Source of the DNA: Anaerostipes sp.
Lineage (GTDB): Bacteria > Bacillota > Clostridia > Lachnospirales > Lachnospiraceae
DNA length: 64,000 nucleotides
Direction of reading: 5' to 3'
Assembly: GCA_028697725.1 (NCBI GenBank)
Contig: JAQVEG010000005.1
Location: 34,125-98,124 of the forward strand
Shown: piece after piece, positions 50,642 through 59,596 of the stretch
Position numbering within the stretch: position 1 is the stretch's first letter
Layout: each line of letters begins with the position of its first letter
Program-made: the position numbers and the translations under genes
The notes under the pieces: generated by a model
What the model was told of the DNA's origin: nothing
Seen by the model: the letters and a program-made list of their open reading frames with translations, nothing else
Databases searched by the model: none

Positions 50642-50899
50642 ATGTTTCCCGAGAGATTAGATCATTATTTAACGAAGCATGGTATTTCTAATTATAAGAT
50701 TGAAAAAGCAACAAAGATATCTAATAGTCTTGTAGGTTATTGGCGAAAAGGAAGCAAAACTCCAACCCTTTGTAATCTCATTAAATTATGTGACTATTTA
50801 GATGTTCCTATTGACTATCTTACAGGTCGAATGAATGAAGATGAATACAAAGTGCTGCTTCATTATCGTGACACCCTAGAGAAGAAAAGTAAAAAATAA
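50642..50899 (+). CDS. Small XRE-family regulator
   Basis: This 85-residue protein has an XRE helix-turn-helix at about 6-62 (ISNYKIEKATKISNSLVGYWRKGSKTPTLCNLIKLCDYLDVPIDYLTG), typical of Cro/CI-like regulators, and a short charged tail. ATG 50642 has GAGG six bases upstream, and a longer frame begins at 50630. A promoter TTTACT-N17-TACAAT precedes it. It diverges from the other XRE gene and lies before the leuA T-box leader. Its target is unknown. Confidence 0.82.
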   Translation: MFPERLDHYLTKHGISNYKIEKATKISNSLVGYWRKGSKTPTLCNLIKLCDYLDVPIDYLTGRMNEDEYKVLLHYRDTLEKKSKK

Positions 50900-50908
50900 T
50901 TTCATATA

Positions 50909-50937
50909 TTGACACATATTATAAAGTGTGTTAGATT
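50909..50937 (+). promoter_or_regulatory. leuA promoter
   Basis: TTGACA (50909-50914), 17 bases, TAGATT (50932-50937) lies directly before the T-box leader. An imperfect ACAC/GTGT inverted repeat spans the spacer. Confidence 0.65.
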
Positions 50938-50944
50938 AAGCATA

Positions 50945-51227
50945 TTATCTATTTTAAATACGTTGACGAGGAATAGTAAGTAGTCCAATTCATACAGAGA
51001 GCTGTTGGTCGGTGGAAAACAGTTGTTGAAGATTATTGAACTCGCCTCTGAGTAGCTTGCTGAACATTGTAGTAGGTATAGCCGGTTCCAACCGTTACAT
51101 TGGAAAGATATCAGTTTATAACTCGTATCGATATAAGTGCACATATATTATGTGAATTAGAGTGGTACCACGGACATTTTGCCTTCGTCTCTATCCTAAA
51201 GTTATTAGGAGAGCCGGAGCTTTTTTC
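50945..51227 (+). ncRNA. T-box riboswitch leader of leuA (Leu, CUC specifier)
   Basis: The leader has the stem I landmarks (GACGAGGAATAGTA, the AGAGAGCTG...GGTCGGTGGAAAACAG region), a specifier loop reading GAACTCGCC with CTC at 51041-51043, and the T-box sequence AGAGTGGTACCACGG at 51159-51173. A terminator stem (about 51182-51221) ends in T6. Uncharged tRNA-Leu with anticodon GAG should pair to the specifier and to the T-box bulge and allow transcription of leuA. The codon is read from position in the loop and fits the leuA product. Confidence 0.92.
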
Positions 51228-51301
51228 ATGTTTAAGGATATTATGTCTCTTATTTTAATATATATGCACAGTATCAAGCTATTATGAAAGGAGGTTCATT
51301 T

Positions 51302-52960
51302 ATGAACCCAAACAAATATCAAAGACAGTATTTTATGCCACCAGAACCATCTTTAGACTGGGCATCTAAAGAATACATTACAAAAGCGCCAACATGGTGC
51401 AGCGTTGATTTACGTGATGGAAATCAGGCCCTTATTATTCCAATGAGTTTAGATGAAAAGGTGAAGTTCTTCCAATACCTTGTAGAAGTAGGCTTCAAAG
51501 AAATTGAAGTTGGATTCCCTGCTGCATCTGAGACTGAATATACATTTTTACGTACTCTTATTGAAAAAGATTTAATTCCTGATGACGTTACCATTCAGGT
51601 ATTAACTCAAGCAAGAGAACATATCATTAAGAAGACCTTTGCTGCACTTGAAGGAGCAAAAAAAGCAATTGTCCATGTATATAACTCAACATCTGTAGCA
51701 CAAAGACAACAGGTCTTCAAAAAATCAAAAGAAGAAATCTTAAAAATTGCTACAGATGGTGCATCATTACTAAAAAAACTAGCAGACGAGACAGAAGGAA
51801 ACTTCCAATTTGAATATTCCCCAGAAAGTTTTACTGGAACAGAAGTGGAATATGCTCTTGAAGTTTGTAATGCTGTTCTTGACATCTGGCAGCCTCGTCC
51901 TGACTGGAAAGTTATCATTAACCTTCCTGTTACTGTACAGCTTTCTATGCCTCACGTATATGCAAGCCAGATTGAATATATGAGCAAACATATGAAATAT
52001 CGTGAGAATGTAGTGCTTTCACTTCACCCTCACAACGACCGTGGATGTGGGGTTGCTGATACTGAGTTGGCTCTTTTAGCTGGTGCTGACCGAGTTGAGG
52101 GAACATTATTTGGGAATGGTGAAAGAACTGGTAATGTTGATATTGTAACCGTTGCTTTGAATATGTATTCACATGGTGTAGATCCAGAATTGGATTTCTC
52201 TCATTTGCCTAAGCTTACTAAGGCTTATGAAGAGCTAACAAGAATGGATATATATGACAGACAGCCTTATTCTGGAAAACTTGTTTTTGCAGCTTTCTCT
52301 GGCTCCCATCAAGATGCCATTGCAAAGGGTATGCATATACGACAAGAAGAAGAATGCGACCACTGGGATGTTCCATACCTTCCAATTGATCCAAAGGATA
52401 TTGGACGTGAGTATGAAAGCGATGTTATAAGAATTAACAGCCAGTCTGGAAAAGGTGGAGTCGCTTATGTATTAGAAGAAAACTTTGGATTCCACGTTCC
52501 GGGCAAAATGCGTGAGGATGTTGGTTATACAGTCAAGGATATTTCTGACAAAAAGCATAAAGAATTAGTACCAAAAGAGATTCTTGAAATCTTTAAATCA
52601 GTTTACACAAACATTGAAACGCCTGTAAAATTAAAAGAATGCCACTTTATACAAAAGGATGGCGGAATTGAAGCTGAGATTTCCCTTGATAAATCTGGTG
52701 TTTCTAAACTTTACCATGGAAAAGGAAATGGTCGTCTTGACGCAGTGAGCAATGCTCTTCAACGCCACAGCGACTTAAACTATTCTGTAGTATCTTATCA
52801 CGAACATGCTTTAAATGTTGGTTCCAACTCAAAAGCCTGCTCTTATGTGGCAATTCAACAGCCAAATGGAACTATTACATGGGGTGCTGGAATTGATGAT
52901 GATATTATTACCGCTTCTGTTCATGCATTAATTAGTGCAGTGAATCGAATTGATAAATAA
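51302..52960 (+). CDS. leuA: 2-isopropylmalate synthase
   Basis: This 552-residue enzyme condenses acetyl-CoA with 2-oxoisovalerate, the first committed step of leucine synthesis. The DRE-TIM metal motif shows WCSVDLRDGNQAL at 32-44 and LSLHPHNDRG, with GNGERTGNVDIV. It is the long (LeuA type 2, about 550-residue) form with a C-terminal allosteric LeuA dimer domain. ATG 51302 has AAAGGAGG seven bases upstream. Expression is controlled by the T-box leader. It is followed by a strong terminator and lies near leuS, which is transcribed from the other strand. Confidence 0.97.
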   Translation: MNPNKYQRQYFMPPEPSLDWASKEYITKAPTWCSVDLRDGNQALIIPMSLDEKVKFFQYLVEVGFKEIEVGFPAASETEYTFLRTLIEKDLIPDDVTIQVLTQAREHIIKKTFAALEGAKKAIVHVYNSTSVAQRQQVFKKSKEEILKIATDGASLLKKLADETEGNFQFEYSPESFTGTEVEYALEVCNAVLDIWQPRPDWKVIINLPVTVQLSMPHVYASQIEYMSKHMKYRENVVLSLHPHNDRGCGVADTELALLAGADRVEGTLFGNGERTGNVDIVTVALNMYSHGVDPELDFSHLPKLTKAYEELTRMDIYDRQPYSGKLVFAAFSGSHQDAIAKGMHIRQEEECDHWDVPYLPIDPKDIGREYESDVIRINSQSGKGGVAYVLEENFGFHVPGKMREDVGYTVKDISDKKHKELVPKEILEIFKSVYTNIETPVKLKECHFIQKDGGIEAEISLDKSGVSKLYHGKGNGRLDAVSNALQRHSDLNYSVVSYHEHALNVGSNSKACSYVAIQQPNGTITWGAGIDDDIITASVHALISAVNRIDK

Positions 52961-52982
52961 TAAATAAAGACAATATACTTTC

Positions 52983-53016
52983 AAAAAAGAGGCAGAAAAT
53001 AATCTGCCTCTTACTT
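52983..53016. terminator. Bidirectional terminator between leuA and flavodoxin gene
   Basis: A perfect 10-bp stem AAGAGGCAGA / TCTGCCTCTT (52987-52996, 53003-53012) has ACTTTTTG on the plus side and T6 on the minus side. Confidence 0.85.
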
Positions 53017-53020
53017 TTTG

Positions 53021-53464
53021 TTATGATATTAAAGACTCATAAAACTTCAATGCTCCATTAAGTTCTAATTGGTTTGGATGACTTTGCTTTTTCCCTCCAA
53101 ACATCTTTGAGAATCCAGAAAGATAGGATCCGATACAAAAATAAATTCCATCTACAATTACATTCTTTCCTTTTGCACATTCTGTAATTGGTTTAATATA
53201 ATGATTATTTGCTGATCTCGCCGTATAAATCACAAAGGTTCTTTTGTGTACTGGCAGACAATTCTTTAGTGTCTTGATAATAGATTTATCCACTGTGCTT
53301 CCTCTAACATCTGTTGCAATTCCAATTAAATCATAGCCTCTCAGGTCGTAATCTCTATCTCCTGCTGCATCGTACAAATCAACTGGATACTTTTCCTGAA
53401 TTGCATCTAAAATAATTTTAATATTTTCCTCATTCTCAGAATTATATATGATTGCTGTTTTCAT
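53021..53464 (-). CDS. Flavodoxin-like protein
   Basis: This 147-residue protein has a flavodoxin-like alpha/beta fold. It opens TAIIYNSENEENI, where a normal FMN phosphate loop (S/TxTGxT) is replaced by NSENEENI. It keeps IGIATDVRGSTVD and IYTARSANNHYIKPI in the loop regions around the isoalloxazine ring. FMN binding is plausible but not certain. It lies between leuA and leuS but is on the minus strand and seems unrelated to them. A role as an electron carrier is inferred from the fold. Confidence 0.75.
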   Translation of the reverse strand: MKTAIIYNSENEENIKIILDAIQEKYPVDLYDAAGDRDYDLRGYDLIGIATDVRGSTVDKSIIKTLKNCLPVHKRTFVIYTARSANNHYIKPITECAKGKNVIVDGIYFCIGSYLSGFSKMFGGKKQSHPNQLELNGALKFYESLIS

Positions 53465-53479
53465 CTTTTACCTCTTTTT

Positions 53480-53516
53480 AAAAAGGTCAAATTCAAAAAT
53501 GAATTTGACCCTTTTT
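53480..53516 (-). terminator. Terminator of leuS
   Basis: A 10-bp stem GGTCAAATTC / GAATTTGACC (53485-53494, 53501-53510) with A5/T5 flanks lies immediately after the leuS stop. It gives a T-tract on the minus strand. Confidence 0.8.
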
Positions 53517-53517
53517 A

Positions 53518-55929
53518 TTATTTTTGAACAATATTTACAATGCGTCCTGGTACATAAATCTCTTTTACAATGGTTCCTGTAATACGATTTCCCAATGATT
53601 CTTTTGCTTTTGCAAGGACATCTTCCTTTGCTTCCTCTGCACCAATGGTAATCTTTGTCTTTGCTTTTCCATTAATTTGAACTGCAATCTCGATTTCATC
53701 ATCTTTCATTGCTTCTTCATCATAAGATGGCCATTTTTCATCAAATACACTTGTTTCATGTCCTAATTCACTCCACAATTCTTCTGCAATATGAGGAGCA
53801 AATGGAGCTAATAAAATAATCAAATCAGTTAATGTCTCTTTATCAACACCCTGCTTCTTTGCCAAGCTATTCAATGTATTGGTATGTTCCATGAATCCAC
53901 TAATTACAGTGTTCAAGCTAAAATTATTCAAACGTGTTGTCACGTCATAGATTAACTTATTATGAACTTTTAACAGTTCCTTATCTGCCACTACATTCTT
54001 ATCTTTTTGATCTAATACAAGATTGTATACACGATTCAAGAAACGATGCACTCCATCGATTCCACTTTCATCCCACTCTGCATCTAATTCCGGTGGTCCA
54101 ACGAACAATTCGTACATTCTTAACGAATCACATCCGTAATCACGAACCAAATCATCTGGAGATACAACATTCCCCTTTGATTTGCTCATCTTAATTCCGT
54201 TCTTTCCTGTAATCATTCCCTGGTTAAATAACTTATGGAATGGTTCATCAAAATCAATCACTCCCATATCACATAGGAACTTTGTATAGAATCTAGAATA
54301 TAGTAAATGTAGTACTGCATGTTCTACTCCACCAATATACATATCTACTGGAAGCAGTGCATCTGCCTTTTCCTTTGAAACTAATTCTTCGTTATTCTTG
54401 TTATCAATATAGCGTAGGAAATACCATGAAGATCCAGCCCACTGAGGCATTGTATTTGTTTCACGTTTTGCTGGCTTTCCACACACTGGACACTTACAGT
54501 TTACCCATTCGTCAATATCTGCAAGTGGTGATTCTCCTGTTCCTGTTGGTTCATACTTCTCAACTTCTGGCAATTGAAGTGGTAATTCTTCTTCTGGTAC
54601 TGGTACTGCACCACAGTCTGGACAATGTACAATTGGAATTGGTTCTCCCCAGTAACGCTGACGAGAGAATACCCAGTCACGAAGCTTATAGTTTGTTGTC
54701 TTACGTCCAACGCCCATCTTCTCAATAATCTCTGGTGCTTCTTCTTTTAATTCTGAAGATTCCATACCATTCCACTCTCCAGAGTTAATCATCGTTCCAA
54801 CAGCTGCTGTGTAAGCTTCTGTCATATTCTCAATTTCTTTTCCATCTTCTGCAATTACTTGAACAATTGGAATTCCAAACTTTGTTGCAAATTCAAAGTC
54901 ACGATCATCATGAGCTGGTACACACATGATTGCTCCAGTTCCATAATCCGCTAATACATAATCAGACAACCAGATTGGTGTCTTTTCTCCATTGATAGGG
55001 TTCACTGCATAACTTCCTGTAAATACCCCTGTCTTTTCTTTATCTTGAAGACGATCTACAGACGACTTTAAAGATGCCTGATAAATATACTCTTCTACGA
55101 CTTCCTTTTGGTCATCACTTGCAAGCTTAGCTGCTGATTCATGTTCTGGTGCCAATACCATAAAGGTAGCCCCATGTAATGTGTCAGGACGTGTGGTATA
55201 AACAGTAATCAAATCGTCACTTCCATCTACTTTAAAGTCAACTTCTGCTCCATGGCTCTTACCAATCCATTCTGCCTGCATCTTCTTAACTTTCTCTGGC
55301 CAGTCAAGTTTATCTAAATCATCTAACAATCGGTCTGCATAAGCAGTAATCTTAAGCATCCACTGACGTAAATTCTTCTTTGTAACATCAGCACCACAAC
55401 GTTCACACTTACCATTTACCACTTCTTCATTGGCAAGTCCTGTCTTACAAGAAGGACACCAGTTAATCGGCATCTGCTTTTCATATGCAAGACCTTCTTT
55501 GAACATCTTAACAAAAATCCACTGTGTCCACTTATAGAATTCTGGATCCGTTGTATTAACTTCCATATCCCAGTCATAAACTGCTGAAATCTCATTCATC
55601 TGTCTCTTAATATTATTTATATTTTCCTGTGTTGAAATACTTGGATGAACACCCATCTTAATAGCATAGTTTTCTGCAGGCAACCCAAATGCATCCCATC
55701 CCATTGGATGAATCACATAGTAACCATTAAGCATCTTATAACGGCTCCATACATCACTGATTACATATCCTCTCCAGTGTCCTACATGAAGTCCACTTCC
55801 TGATGGGTAAGGAAACATGTCCAAACAGTAATACTTTTCCTTTTCTCCGTCATTAACATTCACTGGATGTTCTTCCCAGTGTTTTCTCCACTTTTGTTCA
55901 ATTGCCTTATGATTATAAGGTGTTGCCAT
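53518..55929 (-). CDS. leuS: Leucyl-tRNA synthetase
   Basis: This 803-residue class I aminoacyl-tRNA synthetase charges tRNA-Leu. The HIGH motif is HVGHW in PYPSGSGLHVGHWRGY near residue 45. The CP1 editing domain includes the TTRPDTLHGATFM stretch. A zinc-ribbon-like insertion has CPSC and CERC. KMSKS appears in KMSKSKGNVVSPDDL. The C-terminal anticodon and LeuS-C domains complete the usual length. A clean TTGACA-N16-TAAAAT promoter precedes it, and there is no room for a T-box leader, unlike the neighbouring leuA. Confidence 0.98.
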   Translation of the reverse strand: MATPYNHKAIEQKWRKHWEEHPVNVNDGEKEKYYCLDMFPYPSGSGLHVGHWRGYVISDVWSRYKMLNGYYVIHPMGWDAFGLPAENYAIKMGVHPSISTQENINNIKRQMNEISAVYDWDMEVNTTDPEFYKWTQWIFVKMFKEGLAYEKQMPINWCPSCKTGLANEEVVNGKCERCGADVTKKNLRQWMLKITAYADRLLDDLDKLDWPEKVKKMQAEWIGKSHGAEVDFKVDGSDDLITVYTTRPDTLHGATFMVLAPEHESAAKLASDDQKEVVEEYIYQASLKSSVDRLQDKEKTGVFTGSYAVNPINGEKTPIWLSDYVLADYGTGAIMCVPAHDDRDFEFATKFGIPIVQVIAEDGKEIENMTEAYTAAVGTMINSGEWNGMESSELKEEAPEIIEKMGVGRKTTNYKLRDWVFSRQRYWGEPIPIVHCPDCGAVPVPEEELPLQLPEVEKYEPTGTGESPLADIDEWVNCKCPVCGKPAKRETNTMPQWAGSSWYFLRYIDNKNNEELVSKEKADALLPVDMYIGGVEHAVLHLLYSRFYTKFLCDMGVIDFDEPFHKLFNQGMITGKNGIKMSKSKGNVVSPDDLVRDYGCDSLRMYELFVGPPELDAEWDESGIDGVHRFLNRVYNLVLDQKDKNVVADKELLKVHNKLIYDVTTRLNNFSLNTVISGFMEHTNTLNSLAKKQGVDKETLTDLIILLAPFAPHIAEELWSELGHETSVFDEKWPSYDEEAMKDDEIEIAVQINGKAKTKITIGAEEAKEDVLAKAKESLGNRITGTIVKEIYVPGRIVNIVQK

Positions 55930-55985
55930 AATTTCATCCTCCTATATTCTACAGCGTCTCCGCAAATATCTATTCTAACTTTTAT

Positions 55986-56013
55986 ATTTTATCATACCAC
56001 AACTTCATGTCAA
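55986..56013 (-). promoter_or_regulatory. leuS promoter
   Basis: Minus strand: TTGACA (56013-56008), 16 bases, TAAAAT (55991-55986). The leader to the ATG is about 50 bases. Confidence 0.65.
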
Positions 56014-56041
56014 CTAAGAAACCCCATTGATTTCAAAAATA

Positions 56042-56094
56042 GAGAAAAAGAGTCTTACATCATTGATATAAAATCGATGAATGTAAAACTCTTT
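56042..56094 (-). terminator. Terminator of the L,D-transpeptidase gene
   Basis: An imperfect stem of about 20 bp (56047-56067 with 56073-56094) is followed on the minus strand by TTTCTC. It lies 14 bases after the stop. Confidence 0.75.
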
Positions 56095-56107
56095 CATAAA
56101 TCTACCT

Positions 56108-57607
56108 TTATGACTGTACTGTTATAGTATTTGCCTCTGTTGTCGCCTCTGTCGCTGCCTCCGTTGTAGCTTCTGTTGCTTTCGCTTTCACAGTTACAGT
56201 TCCTGACTTGCTTACTTTGTATCCATTGGATCCTCTATAGGATACGGTAAATGATAACTGTCCTTCCTTAATAGTTCCGACTGTAAATGTAACCATAGAT
56301 TTATCCAGTTTTACTGTATTTACCTTGTTTTCATAGTTGTAATTCTTAATGGAAACTCCTTTAAGAATTGCCGTCTTTGCATCCTCTACAGAATCTCCTT
56401 CGGTAATTGTTCCTATCTTTGCTGTATCAACAGATATTTCTGCATCTTTAGTGCTGTAAATAGAAACTATCTTTGATGCTTCTTTATATGGTTTTGTAGT
56501 ATTCTTAGCTACATACTTCACAGTATATTGTCCTGCTTTTGCAAACTTATAAGCCTTTGCCTGTGCATAAGTATAAGTATACTTTGTATAACTCTTAGCT
56601 CCTGGTAGCTTAATATAAACTGACATCTTAGAAGTAATGTTCGTTCCTCTTCTTAACTTAGCTGTTGTCTTATTTACTGCATTGGTTCCATTTGGATGAG
56701 TATAATAAGATCCTGCATTAGAGATTACTGGTGCCAATGTATCTACAACATATACCTTAATGGTTTTCGATGTTTTCTTTTTATTAGAGCTTGTTACACT
56801 ATAAGTAATCTTGTAAGTTCCAAGTGACTTTGTACTAAACTTAGCACTGCGATACTTTCCTTTGCTGTATTTGGTTACTTTGTACTTTAACTTACTTGTC
56901 AAACTTTCCTTGGTTCTTCCATCTTTTGCAGTTACCTTTGATAAGATACTGTAAGACTTACCATATTCTACAGTTTTTGCTTTTTTAGAAGAAACACTAA
57001 TTACAGGTTTCTTTGCATATGGATTCTTAGGATCTGGATCTGTTGGATCCCAGTACATCTTACGTGATGTAGAAACCTTGATTCCTTTTGGTTTTCCTAA
57101 AGCTCCTGGATTAGAACTGCTGTAAATCGTAACCTTTGTACCAATTGAACAGTTATCATAAATCCACTTGGCATCAGCCACTGATAAACGGACACATCCA
57201 TGAGATGCTGTTTTTCCTAATTTATTAAATTCCTTTGTTGCCTGACTTGCTTTACTATGGCTATAATACCAAACAGAGTGAAATAAAATTCCTCCTGTAA
57301 TTCTTGTACTATATTGACCATAGCTTGGTCCCATTAATGTCTTCCAACGATACTTTGCAGGAGTATAATATGTACCAGCAGGAGTATTAGATCCTCCACA
57401 TGACACTAACATAGCTTTCACTGGTTTATACTTTCCATTGACAAGCTTATATGCCGTTGCAACATTCGCCTGTTTGTTTACTTTAATCCAATACTTTGTA
57501 TTCGCTGCCTCTACCTTTTTCGTAGTTGCTGGCATAAAACCAAATACAAAGGATAAAATCAATAAAACAACGGTTAGCTTTTGTAATTGTTTTGATAATC
57601 GCTTCAT
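56108..57607 (-). CDS. Secreted L,D-transpeptidase with Ig-like repeats
   Basis: This 499-residue exported enzyme has a signal peptide at about 1-34 (VEA) and a YkuD L,D-transpeptidase domain at about 38-165. The catalytic motif is SHGCVRLS with C138 and H136, and the earlier conserved histidine is H110. Several Ig-like bacterial domains (about 190-285 and 290-370) and an Ala/Thr/Glu repeat tail (TEAATEATTEA) follow. It would form 3-3 cross-links in peptidoglycan or attach proteins to it. The Ig domains may hold the enzyme in the wall. It has its own promoter, TTTACA-N16-TATAAT. Confidence 0.9.
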   Translation of the reverse strand: MKRLSKQLQKLTVVLLILSFVFGFMPATTKKVEAANTKYWIKVNKQANVATAYKLVNGKYKPVKAMLVSCGGSNTPAGTYYTPAKYRWKTLMGPSYGQYSTRITGGILFHSVWYYSHSKASQATKEFNKLGKTASHGCVRLSVADAKWIYDNCSIGTKVTIYSSSNPGALGKPKGIKVSTSRKMYWDPTDPDPKNPYAKKPVISVSSKKAKTVEYGKSYSILSKVTAKDGRTKESLTSKLKYKVTKYSKGKYRSAKFSTKSLGTYKITYSVTSSNKKKTSKTIKVYVVDTLAPVISNAGSYYTHPNGTNAVNKTTAKLRRGTNITSKMSVYIKLPGAKSYTKYTYTYAQAKAYKFAKAGQYTVKYVAKNTTKPYKEASKIVSIYSTKDAEISVDTAKIGTITEGDSVEDAKTAILKGVSIKNYNYENKVNTVKLDKSMVTFTVGTIKEGQLSFTVSYRGSNGYKVSKSGTVTVKAKATEATTEAATEATTEANTITVQS

Positions 57608-57680
57608 TTTATTTTATTTCCTTTCTTTTTAAGTTACCCTCTTTATCAATATTTTATTATGATATGCTCTCCTACTTTCT

Positions 57681-57708
57681 ATTATAAACCACATTTATAT
57701 ATTGTAAA
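57681..57708 (-). promoter_or_regulatory. L,D-transpeptidase promoter
   Basis: Minus strand: TTTACA (57708-57703), 16 bases, TATAAT (57686-57681), about 75 bases before the ATG. Confidence 0.55.
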
Positions 57709-57758
57709 TACATTTTTTTATGTTATGATAAATTAATATTATATAAGGAGGCAATATT

Positions 57759-58124
57759 ATGATTTTATTTAACCATTTTAACTTTAATGTTTTAAATTTG
57801 GAAAAGAGTATAGACTTTTATAAAAAAGCTTTAGGTCTACAGATTGTACGTGAAAAATCTGCAAGTGACGGAAGTTTTAAGTTGGTTTACTTAGGCGATG
57901 GAAAAAGTGATTTTACTCTGGAGTTGACTTGGCTTCAAGAACGCAAAGACCCATATAATCTAGGAGATGAAGAATTCCATCTTGCTTTTACAACTGATGA
58001 TATGGATCATCTTCACAAGATTCACGAAGATATGGGATGTATTTGCTTTGAGAATCCTGATATGGGTATTTATTTTATCAATGATCCTGATGGATATTGG
58101 ATTGAGATTGTACCTGCAAAATAG
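57759..58124 (+). CDS. Glyoxalase/VOC-family protein
   Basis: This 121-residue vicinal-oxygen-chelate protein has two beta-alpha-beta-beta-beta repeats, opening NHFNFNVLNLEKSIDFYKKALGL and closing IYFINDPDGYWIEIVP. Metal-type residues of glyoxalase I are present in likely positions (H6, E52 in FTLELTW, H75 in EFHLAF, E118 near the end). This makes a lactoylglutathione lyase-like reaction possible, but glutathione is uncommon in these bacteria. The ribosome-binding site is AAGGAGG. It is a single gene with a terminator shared with the convergent aminopeptidase gene. Confidence 0.85.
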   Translation: MILFNHFNFNVLNLEKSIDFYKKALGLQIVREKSASDGSFKLVYLGDGKSDFTLELTWLQERKDPYNLGDEEFHLAFTTDDMDHLHKIHEDMGCICFENPDMGIYFINDPDGYWIEIVPAK

Positions 58125-58131
58125 AAAAAAC

Positions 58132-58172
58132 AAAGGTTGAGCTTTTATTTATAGCTCAACCTTTATTTTTAT
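58132..58172. terminator. Bidirectional terminator
   Basis: A perfect 12-bp stem AAAGGTTGAGCT / AGCTCAACCTTT (58132-58143, 58153-58164) has T-rich tails on both strands. It serves the VOC gene and the M18 aminopeptidase gene. Confidence 0.85.
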
Positions 58173-59548
58173 TCACTTCTTAAGAATACCTCATATCCTT
58201 TTTTCGCTTCATATACATCTGATTTACTTGTAATCTCCCATGGTGCATGCATATTTAGTACGGCAACTCCACAGTCAATTACATTCATTGCATAAGCTGC
58301 TGGAATATAAGCGATGGTTCCACCACCACCTTCATCTACCTTTCCAAGCTCCGCTGTCTGAAATGCAATATGATGTGTATCAAATTCATTTCTTAATTTT
58401 GCAATAAACTCTGGATTTGCATCATTAGATCCAGACTTTCCTCTGGCACCAGTATATTTATTTAACACAAGTCCTTTTCCAAAATAAGCAGCATTTTTCT
58501 TCTCCATAACACTTGGATAATTTGGATCAAATGCAGCACTTACATCAGAAGAAAGCATAAATGAATTTTGTAATGTGCGTCTTAATTTCAAATCATTATA
58601 CTCACCTATTAAGTTAATGATTTCTGCAACTGTATTTTCAAAGAATTTTGAATGCATACCAGTGGCCCCTACACTTCCAATCTCCTCTTTATCTACAAGA
58701 ATGCAGCACGTAGTTCTCTTAACTTTTGTTACATTTAACATTGCAACAAGAGAAGTATAGGCACAAACTCTGTCATCCTGCCCATAAGACATAATCATAC
58801 TTCGATCCAATCCAAAATCTCTGGCTCCTCCTGCCGGAACAACTTCAATCTCTGCGGATAAAAAGTCTTCTTCTTCCATGGCGTATTCATCTTTTAAAAG
58901 TTTTAGAATGTATAATTTCACTTGATCCTTTTCCTCTCCTTCTAAAGGACGGCTTCCAATCAAAACATTCAAGTCTTCTCCCTCAACAACAACTGATGCT
59001 TTCTTTTCCATTTGCTTTGATGATAAATGAATCAACAAATCAGTGACTCCAACCACAGGATCCTTTGGATCTTCACCAATGGAAAGTTCAATCACACTTC
59101 CATCCTTCTTTACCACAACTCCATGTAATGCAAGTGGCAATGTAACCCATTGATACTTTTTCACTCCACCATAGTAATGTGTATCTAAAAGTGCTAATTC
59201 AGTATCTTCATATAGAGGATTTTGTTTTAAATCCATTCTTGGAGAATCAATGTGCGCTCCTAATATATTCAATCCATTCTCAATGGCATCTGTTCCAATT
59301 TCAAACAATACAATTGCTTTTTTCATCCATGTACGAAAAACTTTATCTCCAGGTTTCAGTGTTTTCCCTGCCCCAATTAAATCTTCTAAATCTTGATAGC
59401 CTGCTTCTTTCGCCATCTCTACTGACAATTTCACGCACTCTCGTTCTGTTTTCCCTTTTATCAAGAAGCTCTTATAATCCTCATTCAAGGCTTCTAATTC
59501 CTTCACATCTGCGTCTTTATATGACAACCATGTATTCTTTTGTTCCAT
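58169..59548 (-). CDS. M18-family aminopeptidase
   Basis: This 459-residue cytosolic zinc aminopeptidase of the M18 (aspartyl aminopeptidase / ApeA) family has metal-site segments GAHIDSPRMD near 98, VDKEEIGSVGATG near 302, and SDVSAAFDPNYP near 354. It also carries the late GKVDEGGGGTIA stretch and closing HAPWEITSKSDVYEAKKGYEVFL. The length is normal. It would release N-terminal residues from peptides. It is a single gene. A symbol is not given because M18 members have several names. Confidence 0.93.
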   Translation of the reverse strand: MEQKNTWLSYKDADVKELEALNEDYKSFLIKGKTERECVKLSVEMAKEAGYQDLEDLIGAGKTLKPGDKVFRTWMKKAIVLFEIGTDAIENGLNILGAHIDSPRMDLKQNPLYEDTELALLDTHYYGGVKKYQWVTLPLALHGVVVKKDGSVIELSIGEDPKDPVVGVTDLLIHLSSKQMEKKASVVVEGEDLNVLIGSRPLEGEEKDQVKLYILKLLKDEYAMEEEDFLSAEIEVVPAGGARDFGLDRSMIMSYGQDDRVCAYTSLVAMLNVTKVKRTTCCILVDKEEIGSVGATGMHSKFFENTVAEIINLIGEYNDLKLRRTLQNSFMLSSDVSAAFDPNYPSVMEKKNAAYFGKGLVLNKYTGARGKSGSNDANPEFIAKLRNEFDTHHIAFQTAELGKVDEGGGGTIAYIPAAYAMNVIDCGVAVLNMHAPWEITSKSDVYEAKKGYEVFLRSE

Positions 59549-59596
59549 TTTATACTCTTCCTTTCATGTTTTTATTTATCATACCACATTTTGCAA

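Noticed and set aside
50224..50899. Prophage or integrative element
   Set aside because: Only two small XRE genes are present. There is no integrase, structural or conjugation gene and no att-like direct repeat at the adjacent tRNAs.
55930..56040. T-box before leuS
   Set aside because: The leader is too short and lacks the T-box sequence.
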